Program-made: the position numbers and the translations under genes | The notes under the pieces: generated by a model | What the model saw: only the letters and a program-made list of their open reading frames with translations | What the model was told of the DNA's origin: nothing | Database searches by the model: none | DNA from: Bacilli bacterium | GTDB taxonomy: Bacteria; Bacillota_I; Bacilli_A; RFN20; CAG-288 | Length of the DNA stretch: 64,000 nt | Direction of reading: 5' to 3' | Assembly (NCBI GenBank): GCA_022647725.1 | Contig: JALCLG010000001.1 | Span: forward strand, 626,931-690,930 | Shown: positions 1 through 8,488 of the stretch, piece after piece | Numbering within the stretch: position 1 is the first letter of the stretch | How the letters are laid out: each line of letters opens with the position of its first letter

Positions 1-643
1 TCTTTTGCAGACGATCGACGGCCTTTCCCGCAGCCATCATTGCTATTCTTCGGTTTTACCCAGTCCGCTCGAGCCGGAGACGCTGAATTTCTTCCTTTAT
101 CTTTTCGAATCCAAGCAAGATCAGTTAGCCTTCGTCAAGGATGCCGTTGAGGAAGGCAGGAAGCGAGGCAAGACCGTCACGATGGAACCGACCTCGGAAG
201 CCGTTCCGATGGGACATGTCGAAGCCGGTGATCCGCCCAAGATGATCTTGGATTGCCGCTACTACAAGGCGGAGCAGAAGCCCAGCGATTTGCCAAAGGC
301 AACAACGATGCCTGAGGATGCTGATCAGGTCTTTATGATCCGGATTCCCTTCAAGCAGCCTTGGACCTTGCCTGATGAAGAAGACCATAAGGTGCTTGAC
401 CTCATCGTCACCTTCGCTCAGCTGTCGGGTACTTGTTGGATCGGCGCCGATGACGATTACGAATACTACGCTTTCCGTTCGGAGAATCAGCAGCGGTATT
501 TCGGAGGCCTCTTATGCCGGTTCCCGTCCTTCTACCATTTGAAACTAAACTTCGATGGCACCGATGGTACCCTCTCTTTATCCGAGATACGTTCACGTTG
601 TCCTGTCGATAAGGGAATTTTAGACGATCCTAGTATGAATTAA
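1..643 (+). CDS. Unknown two-module protein, 5' end outside window
   Basis: The frame is open to the left edge, so the start is probably outside; the first start-like codon inside is TTG at 5. About 212 residues are visible. I do not recognise a named family. Two copies of one module can be seen: a strand ending in FLYLFES followed by a helix (about residues 29-55), and PWTLPDEEDHKVLDLI through YYAFRSENQQRYFGG (about 119-175). The same module, with aromatic-x-F-x-S followed by a helix containing R/Q-x-x-F, occurs twice in the next gene, so the two are paralogues. There is no signal peptide or membrane segment, so it is probably cytoplasmic. Function is unknown. The real stop is TAA at 641-643 and the next gene follows after 46 nt. 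Confidence 0.6.
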   Translation, partial: LLQTIDGLSRSHHCYSSVLPSPLEPETLNFFLYLFESKQDQLAFVKDAVEEGRKRGKTVTMEPTSEAVPMGHVEAGDPPKMILDCRYYKAEQKPSDLPKATTMPEDADQVFMIRIPFKQPWTLPDEEDHKVLDLIVTFAQLSGTCWIGADDDYEYYAFRSENQQRYFGGLLCRFPSFYHLKLNFDGTDGTLSLSEIRSRCPVDKGILDDPSMN

Positions 644-689
644 GAGATTGCTTCTTAATAATAGAAGCTATCCCATGGAGGAAACACGA

Positions 690-1442
690 ATGAAGTTAAT
701 ACCAAGAGACGGCATTCCCACGAAGTACTGGTATATCAGGGTCTATCTCGACGAGAATCCCTGGATTGACTTTGAAGTCATCCGGGGATTGAATATCTAT
801 CTCGATCGGAGCTTATCCACTCCGAATAGTTTTGAAAGCAACCAGGATAAGGACAGACGGGACTACCTTTCCTATGGCTTCCCCAGTCAAGCTCTCCGGC
901 GTTCCTTTCTCCGGCATCTGCAGCATGTCAAAGGTCCCGCCAAAGTTCGGATTCGCTATTGGGTCGATAGCCATTCAAAGATCGGGGGTTACTTCATTCC
1001 TGGCGATCCTTGCCGATTCTTTCCGAATATTCGCCTGTTTTCCTATTTCAGAGGAAGAACCAAGGAGCTTGATACGGAGAAGAATTTTCGTACAGTCCCT
1101 CGCTGGCTGGTAGTTTTCTCCAAAGCCCCCCTTTGGTCTTTGCCAAACGGCATCGCTGAGGATGCCGAGGACATTCTTAGACGTTTGGGGTATTTCAGCT
1201 ATCGCTGTTATCAGGACGAGGATGGAACTAGCTTATATTTTGCGTTCAGTTCCTTAGCAATACGGGATGACTTCCTTAGGCATGTGGAAGCTTATCAGAC
1301 TTACTACCATCATTGCTTTTCTTATCGGGCCCTTCCTAATCCCGTCATACTTGAGAAATACATGAAGAGCAAGTCAGCAAACTCCGACAGCGACATCTCC
1401 TTCAATGACAAATTCCTCCCCCTGGTTCAGAAATCGATCTAA
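690..1442 (+). CDS. Unknown protein with two internal repeats
   Basis: A 250-residue protein. The frame opens earlier at a TTG (648), but a perfect GGAGG at 677-681 lies 8 nt before ATG 690, which fixes the start at MKLIPRDG. It is built from two similar halves: RDYLSYGFPSQALRRSFLRH (first half) and SLYFAFSSLAIRDDFLRH (second half), each preceded by a proline-tryptophan segment and a predicted helix. The upstream gene carries the same module twice, so this looks like a tandem gene duplication. No signal peptide, membrane helix or catalytic motif is visible. The two genes probably form one transcript that ends at the hairpin just downstream. Function is unknown; a nucleic-acid- or protein-binding role would be a guess. 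Confidence 0.6.
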   Translation: MKLIPRDGIPTKYWYIRVYLDENPWIDFEVIRGLNIYLDRSLSTPNSFESNQDKDRRDYLSYGFPSQALRRSFLRHLQHVKGPAKVRIRYWVDSHSKIGGYFIPGDPCRFFPNIRLFSYFRGRTKELDTEKNFRTVPRWLVVFSKAPLWSLPNGIAEDAEDILRRLGYFSYRCYQDEDGTSLYFAFSSLAIRDDFLRHVEAYQTYYHHCFSYRALPNPVILEKYMKSKSANSDSDISFNDKFLPLVQKSI

Positions 1443-1445
1443 GTT

Positions 1446-1475
1446 CCGGCATCCGATGAGGATGCCGGAGTTCTT
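1446..1475 (+). terminator. Terminator-like hairpin
   Basis: Perfect 9-bp stem CCGGCATCC/GGATGCCGG (1446-1454 with 1460-1468) and a 5-nt loop, starting 4 nt after the stop codon of the preceding gene. The following tract is pyrimidine-rich (TTCTTCCTC) rather than a clean T run, so termination may be partial. Confidence 0.55.
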
Positions 1476-2087
1476 CCTCGCTTTACCAGAATTAAGCAAG
1501 CCTGCCAAAGGATTTTCCTCTATGACTGACCCCCCCATGGAGACGAAAGGTGATGTCGTCGATGGTCTCCGAATCGGAGCCATTAATTTCATAGACCCAT
1601 TTTCCAAAGTTTTTGAACCCTCTTTTGAAAGTACCCATCACTCGATTCTTTAAATAAATGTTGGAAAATTTCCTGCTTTTATAGTTTTTCATATTGGATA
1701 TTTTCCTAAATGTGGAAACTGATATCCAAGGATGAAACAGTGTTGAAGCAAAAAATTGAAGAGAAACTTGAACCTTGGTGGAAAGGAAAGGCCACTCTTT
1801 TTGTCGATGATGATCGACAAATGGGCAAAGCTTAGGCACTTGAATTTGTCTGTCAACGCTTGCATTGAAAAGAATTGACACATGTGGATATAATTTTCAA
1901 TGGCTTTAGGGTTACAAATTATCCGGCTTCCGATCAAAACGGAATTGCATTCCGTTTTAATCGCTGTTATAGCACCTCCGTGAACTCCCACATTTATTTA
2001 TAGCTTGTGAAGATTTGGACTCGCATCAGGTGTCATTGACTTTTCCTTGGGTTACTTGAGGAAGATGAGAGTCCTCTCCTGAGAAAG
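1476..2087. other. Gene-free AT-rich interval with hairpins
   Basis: No convincing gene: open frames here lack ribosome sites and recognisable protein motifs. What is visible: TTTGAAAG-type AT-rich sequence; the string AAATGTTGGAAAA near 1656-1668, which matches in inverse orientation the core of the 33-bp repeats at 4325-4440; an imperfect dyad GGATATTTTCC/GGAAACTGATATCC (1696-1727); and a perfect 8-bp hairpin TTGTCGAT/ATCGACAA (1801-1820). The composition differs from the flanking coding DNA. This could be a decayed mobile element or a regulatory leader; I cannot tell. Confidence 0.4.
1931..1963. terminator. Long perfect inverted repeat, bidirectional terminator-like
   Basis: AAAACGGAAT (1936-1945), loop TGC, ATTCCGTTTT (1949-1958): a perfect 10-bp stem that gives a U tail on both strands. 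The arms extend by CGAT/ATCG beyond one mismatch. It may insulate the macrodomain promoter downstream from transcription entering from the left. Confidence 0.5.
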
Positions 2088-2117
2088 TTGGCATTCTTTC
2101 GGCATTGCTCCTACAAT
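2088..2117 (+). promoter_or_regulatory. Sigma-A-type promoter of the macrodomain gene
   Basis: TTGGCA (2088-2093), 18-bp spacer, TACAAT (2112-2117), placed 40 nt before the start codon of the macrodomain gene, with an AAGGAGG ribosome site at 2143-2149. Confidence 0.55.
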
Positions 2118-2156
2118 AAAAGAATGTTAAGAGCAAGGGATCAAGGAGGCTAGCTT

Positions 2157-3143
2157 ATGTATCTTGAAAAACAAGGGAGAATCGAAAATCAGGAAGTCGA
2201 TGCCATCGTCAATTCTTTGGGAGAGGGTGAAAGAGTAAAGGAATTCGGTGCCATCTGCCGCTCTTTGATTAAGGTGGCCGGTCCGGAATTGAGGAGAGAT
2301 ATTCTAGCCTTAAAGCCTGTCATCGGCCAGGTTTATATCACGCCTGCTTATCATTTGAAAGCAAAGCATGTTCTTCATATTGCCCCGCCCTTTTATAAGA
2401 GTGATTCTGATTTTTGGGATCTCAATTCCTGCTACTCGCATATTTTTGAAACGGCTTTGAAGGAGGGAGATAGATCCATTGCTATTCCCCTTTTAGGGAC
2501 GGGGGTCAATGGCTATCCTATGAGAGAAGCGTTCAAACTGGCAGCAAATGTCTGTACCAGCTTTGCGAGGCACCATCCAGTTCTGGATATCTATCTTGTC
2601 CATGATACCTTGATCTACGACATTCCCAGCATCATAGCCAGTAACCGAGATTTTTCCGTGATGTTCAGAGAGCAGGAATACTCCGAACGATTTTTTACCG
2701 TTTCTATCGGCAACCATATCGTAACCTGCCCTTATGACTATCTCATGACTTACTTAAACAAAAGAGATGAAAGGATTGGTTATTTCAAAAAAACGGATGC
2801 TTCCATGGCTGACGATGATACTCCCGATGAATATCTCAAGGGCGCTTTGGTGGAATATCTGGCTTATCATGACCCTATTGCCGCCAGCAAGATCATCAGC
2901 AAGTGGAAGAACACGACCAAGCCGGTGATTCCTTCCAAGAGAAATCTGATCTTTGCGGCTCTGGCATTAGGAATGGATTTTGGAGAGACCAAAGATCTCC
3001 TTACCTACTATCACCATACCTTAGACCTGACCAATCCGGAGGATGCCTTCTTCATGTTCTGCATCAACTACCATCTTGAAGAAAGCGCCGACTTCCTCAA
3101 CACCTATTACCAAGCTGTTTTCCATAAACCTCTTTATCAGTAA
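2157..3143 (+). CDS. Macrodomain protein with C-terminal helical domain
   Basis: 328 residues; start set by AAGGAGG 7 nt upstream. Residues about 1-160 form a divergent macrodomain, the fold that binds ADP-ribose and in many members removes it from proteins or from O-acetyl-ADP-ribose. Visible are VDAIVN (14-19), the GAICRSLIKVAG helix, GQVYITPAYHL, and GTGVNGYP (about 114-121), equivalent to the phosphate-binding STGxxGxP loop. The glycine-rich GGGV stretch after the asparagine is not canonical, so activity is uncertain. Residues 165-328 are a separate helical domain with a segment (SKRNLIFAALALGMDFGETK onward) resembling the LLxxxGYxLS-type tail found on some regulatory proteins of Clostridia-like bacteria; this comparison is from memory. 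The next gene is an ADP-ribosylglycohydrolase, so the pair probably processes ADP-ribose modifications. Confidence 0.75.
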   Translation: MYLEKQGRIENQEVDAIVNSLGEGERVKEFGAICRSLIKVAGPELRRDILALKPVIGQVYITPAYHLKAKHVLHIAPPFYKSDSDFWDLNSCYSHIFETALKEGDRSIAIPLLGTGVNGYPMREAFKLAANVCTSFARHHPVLDIYLVHDTLIYDIPSIIASNRDFSVMFREQEYSERFFTVSIGNHIVTCPYDYLMTYLNKRDERIGYFKKTDASMADDDTPDEYLKGALVEYLAYHDPIAASKIISKWKNTTKPVIPSKRNLIFAALALGMDFGETKDLLTYYHHTLDLTNPEDAFFMFCINYHLEESADFLNTYYQAVFHKPLYQ

Positions 3144-3247
3144 TCTGACCGAAGTTAACGCTTTTTTAAAAGCGGACACTTCTCCAGGCGAAATCCCTCG
3201 TCTCCTTAAAGCTAAACTGGTGTTATCCCACAAGGAGGAAATTCATT

Positions 3248-4063
3248 ATGATCGGTGCGTTAATTGGCGATACGTTCGGAAGTCCGTATGAGCTCTATTT
3301 CCGTAACATCCATACGAAGTCTTTTGATCTCTTTCATCCGCAGGCTCCGGGAAGTCCGTATCCGCCGCATCCCACGGATGATTCCATCATGACATTGGCC
3401 GTTGCCGACCTCTTGGTCAGGGGCGATGGGAAGGATTCCCAAAAGCTTTCGGAAGTTCTCCGCTCCTGGGGACATAAGTACCCGCATGCCGGCTATGGCG
3501 GCAACTTCGGGCATTGGCTTTTTGATCCGACCATGGGACCTTACCAAAGTTTTGGCAATGGTGCTGCGATGCGGATTTCGCCGGTGGGCTGGTTTGGTCA
3601 GACGGAGACGGAAATAAAGGCGTTGGCTAAGACGATTACCGGCGTCACGCATGACAATCCGGATAGCTTCAAGGCTGCCGAAGTGACGGCCTTGTCCATT
3701 TTCTATCTGAGACAAGGCAAGGATAAGGATTTTATCAGGCAGTATGCATCCCGCTATTACACCATTCCAAGTTCCGTTCAGGAAATCTGGGCTTATTATG
3801 CGTCCATCCGCCATCATAACAGTTGCCAGGATACCTTACCGGAAGCCTTGTTTGCTTTTTTAGTCTCCGACAGTTTCGAGGACTGCCTGAGAACTGCTAT
3901 CTCCTTAGGCGGGGATTCGGATACCTTAGCCTGCATCAGCTGCAGCATTGCTGAAGCTTACTACCGGAAAGTTCCTTCCCAGTTAGAGGACTATGTCCGT
4001 AACTGTTTCCGTGACGACAAGGAAGCCTTGGCTCTCCTCAACAACCCCATCTTCCATGATTGA
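3248..4063 (+). CDS. ADP-ribosylglycohydrolase (DraG/ARH family)
   Basis: 271 residues; AAGGAGG at 3232-3238 precedes the ATG. Family hallmarks are all present: GALIGDTFGSPYE at the N terminus, the metal-binding TDDS (43-46), GNGAAMR, HDNP after the helix ITGVT, and GGDSDT (about 221-226) supplying the second metal site. These enzymes use two Mg ions to cleave the N- or O-glycosidic bond between ADP-ribose and a modified side chain. It is cytoplasmic, with no signal peptide. It sits 104 nt after the macrodomain gene on the same strand and ends at a strong terminator, which argues for a two-gene ADP-ribose removal unit. The substrate is unknown, and no ADP-ribosyltransferase is recognisable in the window. 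Confidence 0.88.
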   Translation: MIGALIGDTFGSPYELYFRNIHTKSFDLFHPQAPGSPYPPHPTDDSIMTLAVADLLVRGDGKDSQKLSEVLRSWGHKYPHAGYGGNFGHWLFDPTMGPYQSFGNGAAMRISPVGWFGQTETEIKALAKTITGVTHDNPDSFKAAEVTALSIFYLRQGKDKDFIRQYASRYYTIPSSVQEIWAYYASIRHHNSCQDTLPEALFAFLVSDSFEDCLRTAISLGGDSDTLACISCSIAEAYYRKVPSQLEDYVRNCFRDDKEALALLNNPIFHD

Positions 4064-4090
4064 GGTTTGGCGAATCTTGAAGGCAATTGA

Positions 4091-4120
4091 AAAGCCGGGA
4101 TTGTAACCCCGGCTTTTCTT
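4091..4120 (+). terminator. Rho-independent terminator
   Basis: AAGCCGGG/CCCGGCTT stem (4092-4099 with 4108-4115) followed by TTTTCTT; ends the macrodomain-glycohydrolase transcript. Confidence 0.85.
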
Positions 4121-4324
4121 AGGATTGGTTCTTTAATCACTGCAGGCTTTTCGAAGTTATTCGGTCAAAAAACGCGCGAAGTGACTTTGAGCTGATTTCT
4201 TGCAAAATGCTATAGGAAAACTTTTAAAACATCAACTTTATTTTGAAAGAAAATCAATCCCATAGATTAGATAATAGATTTTTTCCAAAGGGGTCATTTT
4301 CATTTCAAAAGGTAAATTCTAGGA

Positions 4325-4440
4325 ACTTTTCCAACATTAAAAGGTATCAATTTGGGGACTTTTCCAACATTAAAAGGTATCAATTTGGGGACTTTTCCAA
4401 CATTAAAAAGTATCATTTTTGGGACTTTTCCAACATTTGT
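4325..4440. repeat. 33-bp direct tandem repeat, 3.5 copies
   Basis: Units start at 4325, 4358, 4391 and 4424 (last one partial). The unit begins ACTTTTCCAACATTAAAAGG and ends ATTTGGGG; copies 1 and 2 are identical, copy 3 has a few changes. Repeats abut with no spacers. The 33-bp unit keeps one frame open (11 codons), but no ribosome site or family supports a protein. The rest of the gene-free interval 4121-4497 is AT-rich and shows nothing else. The core AACATT/TTCCAA also appears inverted near 1656-1668, on the other side of the macrodomain pair. Confidence 0.8.
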
Positions 4441-4497
4441 CATTTCCCAGCAGCAAAGATTTCTAAAAAAGGGTTATATTAAGGCAGTTTCAAGCTT

Positions 4498-7400
4498 CTA
4501 TTCTTGGTAAGCTTTCCGAAGCTCTTCGGTCAGGAACAGCAGATCCTGCAGGTAATCCTTGGTCTTGGTCAGGACAAACTCAAAGGCATGGCCGCTGATC
4601 TTGACTCTCAGCTTCACCGCCAATGGACGCAGGGTCTCTTCCAAGGTCTTATAGAGGCCGATCTTACCGGAGAAGGACTCCGCCATCGTGATGGTATAGA
4701 CACCCAGTCCCTCGACAAAGCCGGCATAGATCCCGCTGTTGAGATTGTTCTCGATTTTCTTTTTTACAAGAAGATTGCTAACTTCTTCCGGATACGGCCC
4801 ATAGACATCCCGAAGCTTCTTGGCAAAGGCATTCAAAGAGGCATCATCGTTACAATCGGAAAGCTCACGGTACATGGTGATCCGCTGACTCTCATTGCCG
4901 TAATCCTCCGGAATATGGGCATCCAAAGAGAAGGACAGTTCAAAGTCGGTCGTCGGCTGAGGAGCAGCGCTGGTCATCAGCTGCTTCTCCTTGACGACTT
5001 CATTGAGCAATTCAAGGTAGGCATCATAGCCCAAAGAGTCGACAAAGCCTGCCTGCTCGCTGCCTAAGATATCGCCGGCACCGCGGATGTTGAGATCCTG
5101 CATGGCGATCTTATAGCCGGAGCCTAGCTCCGTGAAGTCCTTTAGGGCTTTCAGCCGCTTCTTGGCCTCATCCGTCATCTTGGAAGAGTCCTTGAAGAGG
5201 AAGTAGGCATAGGCCAGCCGATCGCTGCGGCCGACCCGTCCCTTGATCTGATAAAGCTGAGCCAAGCCGAAATGATTGGCATTCTCGACAATAATGGTGT
5301 TGACGTTAGGAATGTCCAGGCCGGATTCGATGATGGAGGTGCAGACCAGGATATCGATATTGGCCGCATAGAAGTCATCCATCACCGATTCAATCTCATC
5401 CTCCGGCATCCGGGCATGGACCACGGCGATATGAGCCTTGGGGAAGGATTTGCTGAGATCCGCTGCTACTGACTGGATGGATTTGATGTCGTTATGAAGA
5501 TAGTAGACTTGGCCTTTGCGGTCGAGCTCCTTGGCAATGACTTCCTTGATCATCTCTCCGTCATAGCGGAGAACATAGGTCTTCACCGGCATCCTGTTGA
5601 GCGGCGCATCCTCCAACAAGGAGAGGGAACGGACATTCAGAAGCGACATCTGCATCGTCCGGGGAATCGGAGTAGCCGTCAGAGTCAGGCAATCGACATT
5701 CTTGGCCTTGGCTTTGATCTTCTCCTTATGGGCAACGCCGAACTTCTGCTCCTCGTCGACAATATAAAGCCCTAAGTCCTTGAAGATGATGTCGTTGCTG
5801 AGCAGTCGGTGGGTGCCGATGATGAGATCCATCTTGCCTTGCTTGATCAGCTCGATGTTCTTATCCTGTTCTTCCTTGGGGATGAACCGGTTGAAGGTGC
5901 AGATTCTGATGCCATAGGAAGCAAAACGGGCGGTAGCCGTCTTGAAGTGCTGCATCGAGAGAATGGTGGTCGGACAAAGGAAAGCCACCTGCTTATGGGC
6001 AAGGATGGCCTTGAAGGCGGCATTGAAGGCAATCTCGGTCTTGCCGAAGCCGACATCGCCGGCAATCAGCCTATCCATCGGAACCGGCTTCTCCATATCC
6101 TCTTTGACTTCCTGAATCGTCTTCAGCTGCCCTTCCGTATAGGGGTAAGGGAAATCCTTCATGAAGGCCTTCTCGAGATCCGGTTCGCTCGGGAACGCAA
6201 AACCGGGACGGTTCTGCCGTTCCGCATAAAGAGCCAAGAGCTGATCGGCAAGGAAGGTCATCCGGCTGCGGATCTTGGCTTTCTTCCGTGACCAGGTGGA
6301 GCCACCTAACTTATCCAGGGAAGGAGCATAGCCCTCTCTCGAGGAATACTTCCGGATCAGCCGGTACTGACTTAAGGGCAGATAGAAAAGAGCATCATCG
6401 GCATACTGGATCTTCAGGTATTCCAGCCCGTCCAGTAAGGTGACGCCTAAATATTTGCCGACGCCATGGACTTCATGGACGACATAGTCGCCCTCTTTGA
6501 GATCTTCGTATTTCCGGATGATCTTGGCTTCCTTGTAACGGGACAGGAACCGGGATTTCTGGTCGGAGACGCCATAGATTTCCCGAGCGGAAAGATAGAC
6601 GTGCTTCTCCTCAGGTATTTCAAAGCCGTGGGTGATCCTGCCTTCAAACAGCATCAGCGGGGAATGGGTCGGATAGAGGGTATGCTCAATCCCGGCTTCA
6701 TCGAGATAGTTCAGGTAATTGGTGAGGTTAGGCTCCGGAAGAGCAATCCGGATCTTATAGCCTTCATTGAGATACTGATGGATCAGCTGATCGCTGGCGG
6801 CATAGGAGATGGCTTTGTAGGAGTTCTCCCGGACCACGAAAGGATGCTTGGTCTCCTGATAGCTGGCCTTGGCAAAGAGATCCAGATTCAGCGGCTCTTG
6901 GGTATAGACCCGTTCGCCCCGTAAGGAAGCAGAGGCTTTGACGGAAGCCCGGAAATAGTCGGCTTCCTTCTTGCGGGAATTGGCTTCCTCGTTTAAAACC
7001 GTCTCCGGATCATAGACATACCGTTCATAGCCACGGAGATAATCCAAAAGACAGGCATCGCTGGGGGTATAGAGCGGATAGAACCGCTGCGCAATATCGG
7101 GAAGATAGCCGGAATAGGAGTTCTGCTCCAGGTCACTCATCCGTGTCTTGAGATCATCATAGCTCAGCCGGTCTTTGATCGCCGAGCTGGCTAAAAGATT
7201 CTCAATCGTCTGATTGCCCTGACTGATTTCCTCCGGGGTCAGCAGCTTCAGAGAAGCCGGATGGATCACGACCTCGCTTAAATGCTCGAAGGACAGTTCA
7301 TCCTTCACCTGGAAGGAACGGATATCATCGATCTCATCGCCGAAGAACTCCAAACGGATCGGGTTCTGGTAGGAGGCGTCATAGATATCCAGGATTTCAC

Positions 7401-7926
7401 CGCGTTGTGCCATCTGATTGGGATTGCTAACTCGGTCAACCGCCTGATAACCTAAGCGAGACAATTTCTTGACAAGCTCACTCAGGTCTGTCATCTGTCC
7501 CTTCTTGAAGCTTAGAAGTGCTGCCTTGTAGCGGTCTTTGGACATCAGGGTGATCAAAGCCGAGGAGACATGGGCAACCAGAATGGAAGGCTTGGGACTG
7601 AGGATCGAGGACACGGCTAAAAGCCGCTCTTCGCTCATCTCCGGCGAGACGCCGATGGCGTTGGTCCTGAAGATCTCATCATAAGGGAAGAAGTAGGACT
7701 CATCCTCATCGATATAATCGCCGACGAACTGGGTAAAGGTCTCGGCCTCATAGATGGTCGGGAAAAGGAAGAACATCTTCCGGGGAGTCTCATTGAAGCT
7801 TAAAGCCGTCAGAATGGCTAAGGCTTCGACACTGGAAACATTGACGTCTTTGTCTTCATCAAGACGGTCCTTTTCCGGATGGGATTCCAGATAGCTCAGC
7901 AACGAGATTTTACCTAACTTTGCCAT
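4498..7926 (-). CDS. mfd: Transcription-repair coupling factor
   Basis: 1142 residues, full family length. Mfd is a DNA translocase that pushes stalled RNA polymerase off damaged DNA and recruits the UvrABC nucleotide-excision repair proteins. In order: UvrB-like N-terminal domains (about 1-330); the RNA-polymerase-interacting CarD-like domain starting YVVHEVHGVGKYLGV (about 480); translocase lobe 1 with Walker A GDVGFGKTE (about 620) and DEEQKFGV (about 722); TATPIPRTMQMS; lobe 2 with GRVGRSDR; and a C-terminal TRCF domain. The start ATG lies 1 nt after the stop of pth, so mfd is the last gene of a minus-strand rdgB-pth-mfd operon. The pth-mfd pairing is standard in Firmicutes. Confidence 0.97.
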   Translation of the reverse strand: MAKLGKISLLSYLESHPEKDRLDEDKDVNVSSVEALAILTALSFNETPRKMFFLFPTIYEAETFTQFVGDYIDEDESYFFPYDEIFRTNAIGVSPEMSEERLLAVSSILSPKPSILVAHVSSALITLMSKDRYKAALLSFKKGQMTDLSELVKKLSRLGYQAVDRVSNPNQMAQRGEILDIYDASYQNPIRLEFFGDEIDDIRSFQVKDELSFEHLSEVVIHPASLKLLTPEEISQGNQTIENLLASSAIKDRLSYDDLKTRMSDLEQNSYSGYLPDIAQRFYPLYTPSDACLLDYLRGYERYVYDPETVLNEEANSRKKEADYFRASVKASASLRGERVYTQEPLNLDLFAKASYQETKHPFVVRENSYKAISYAASDQLIHQYLNEGYKIRIALPEPNLTNYLNYLDEAGIEHTLYPTHSPLMLFEGRITHGFEIPEEKHVYLSAREIYGVSDQKSRFLSRYKEAKIIRKYEDLKEGDYVVHEVHGVGKYLGVTLLDGLEYLKIQYADDALFYLPLSQYRLIRKYSSREGYAPSLDKLGGSTWSRKKAKIRSRMTFLADQLLALYAERQNRPGFAFPSEPDLEKAFMKDFPYPYTEGQLKTIQEVKEDMEKPVPMDRLIAGDVGFGKTEIAFNAAFKAILAHKQVAFLCPTTILSMQHFKTATARFASYGIRICTFNRFIPKEEQDKNIELIKQGKMDLIIGTHRLLSNDIIFKDLGLYIVDEEQKFGVAHKEKIKAKAKNVDCLTLTATPIPRTMQMSLLNVRSLSLLEDAPLNRMPVKTYVLRYDGEMIKEVIAKELDRKGQVYYLHNDIKSIQSVAADLSKSFPKAHIAVVHARMPEDEIESVMDDFYAANIDILVCTSIIESGLDIPNVNTIIVENANHFGLAQLYQIKGRVGRSDRLAYAYFLFKDSSKMTDEAKKRLKALKDFTELGSGYKIAMQDLNIRGAGDILGSEQAGFVDSLGYDAYLELLNEVVKEKQLMTSAAPQPTTDFELSFSLDAHIPEDYGNESQRITMYRELSDCNDDASLNAFAKKLRDVYGPYPEEVSNLLVKKKIENNLNSGIYAGFVEGLGVYTITMAESFSGKIGLYKTLEETLRPLAVKLRVKISGHAFEFVLTKTKDYLQDLLFLTEELRKAYQE

Positions 7927-7927
7927 C

Positions 7928-8488
7928 TTACTTATTGTAGATGTTCATCGCTTTCTCAAAGGAATTCTTGAGCGAATACTCCATGGCTTCCGCCGCTAAG
8001 GAGATGCCATCCTTCCAGGCTTTGTAGACATCCGGGTCCTTCGGCGCCGACAAGACAAAATCCGGAACATTGGGTATCGTCGAACGCCCGATGCCGATGC
8101 GGATCCGCTTGAATTCATCCGTCCCTAAGACCTGAATGATCGACTTCAGTCCGTTATGGCCGCCTGCCGAGCCTTTCAGCTTCAGCCGGATATGGCCGGG
8201 ATCGGTATCCATGTCATCGACGATGACATAGATGTCGCTGGTATCGACCTTGTAGAAGTTCTTGGCTTCGATCAGGGCTTCGCCGGAAAGATTGACATAC
8301 GTTAACGGCTTCATCAAAAGGATATCCTGGTCAAAGGCCTTGCCTTTGCCGATGAAGGACTGGAAGTCGTGCTTGCCAATGGTGATGCCGAAATCATCGG
8401 CTAACAGATCCAAGGCCTGAAAGCCGGAATTATGTCGCGTATCGACATAGATGTCACCGATATTGCCAATGCCTAAGATGATTTTCAT
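7928..8488 (-). CDS. pth: Peptidyl-tRNA hydrolase
   Basis: 186 residues. It cleaves the ester bond between a stalled peptide and tRNA, recycling tRNAs lost from ribosomes. The N terminus GIGNIGDIYVDTRHNSGF holds the catalytic His19. The second conserved asparagine lies in KPLTYVNLSGEAL, and the third block is DDMDTDPGHIRLKLKGSAGG followed by HNGLKSI. GNIG replaces the usual GNPG. It begins directly where the rdgB stop ends (0 nt gap) and is followed by mfd after 1 nt, implying translational coupling. Confidence 0.96.
   Translation of the reverse strand: MKIILGIGNIGDIYVDTRHNSGFQALDLLADDFGITIGKHDFQSFIGKGKAFDQDILLMKPLTYVNLSGEALIEAKNFYKVDTSDIYVIVDDMDTDPGHIRLKLKGSAGGHNGLKSIIQVLGTDEFKRIRIGIGRSTIPNVPDFVLSAPKDPDVYKAWKDGISLAAEAMEYSLKNSFEKAMNIYNK

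Noticed and set aside
1492..1991. Minus-strand frames of 129 and 100 codons in the AT-rich interval
   Set aside because: No family resemblance and no ribosome site; interval described as gene-free with hairpins.
4325..4440. CRISPR array
   Set aside because: Repeats abut directly with no spacers and no cas genes are near.
4243..4482. 79-codon frame across the 33-bp repeats
   Set aside because: The frame is open only because the repeat unit is a multiple of three; no ribosome site or signal, so treated as repeat DNA.
1443..4500. Insertion sequence carrying the ADP-ribose genes
   Set aside because: Inverted short repeats flank the pair, but no transposase, terminal inverted repeats of matching length or target duplication are visible.
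5809..6291. Several 100-190-codon frames antisense to mfd
   Set aside because: They lie wholly within the conserved mfd coding sequence and lack starts with ribosome sites.
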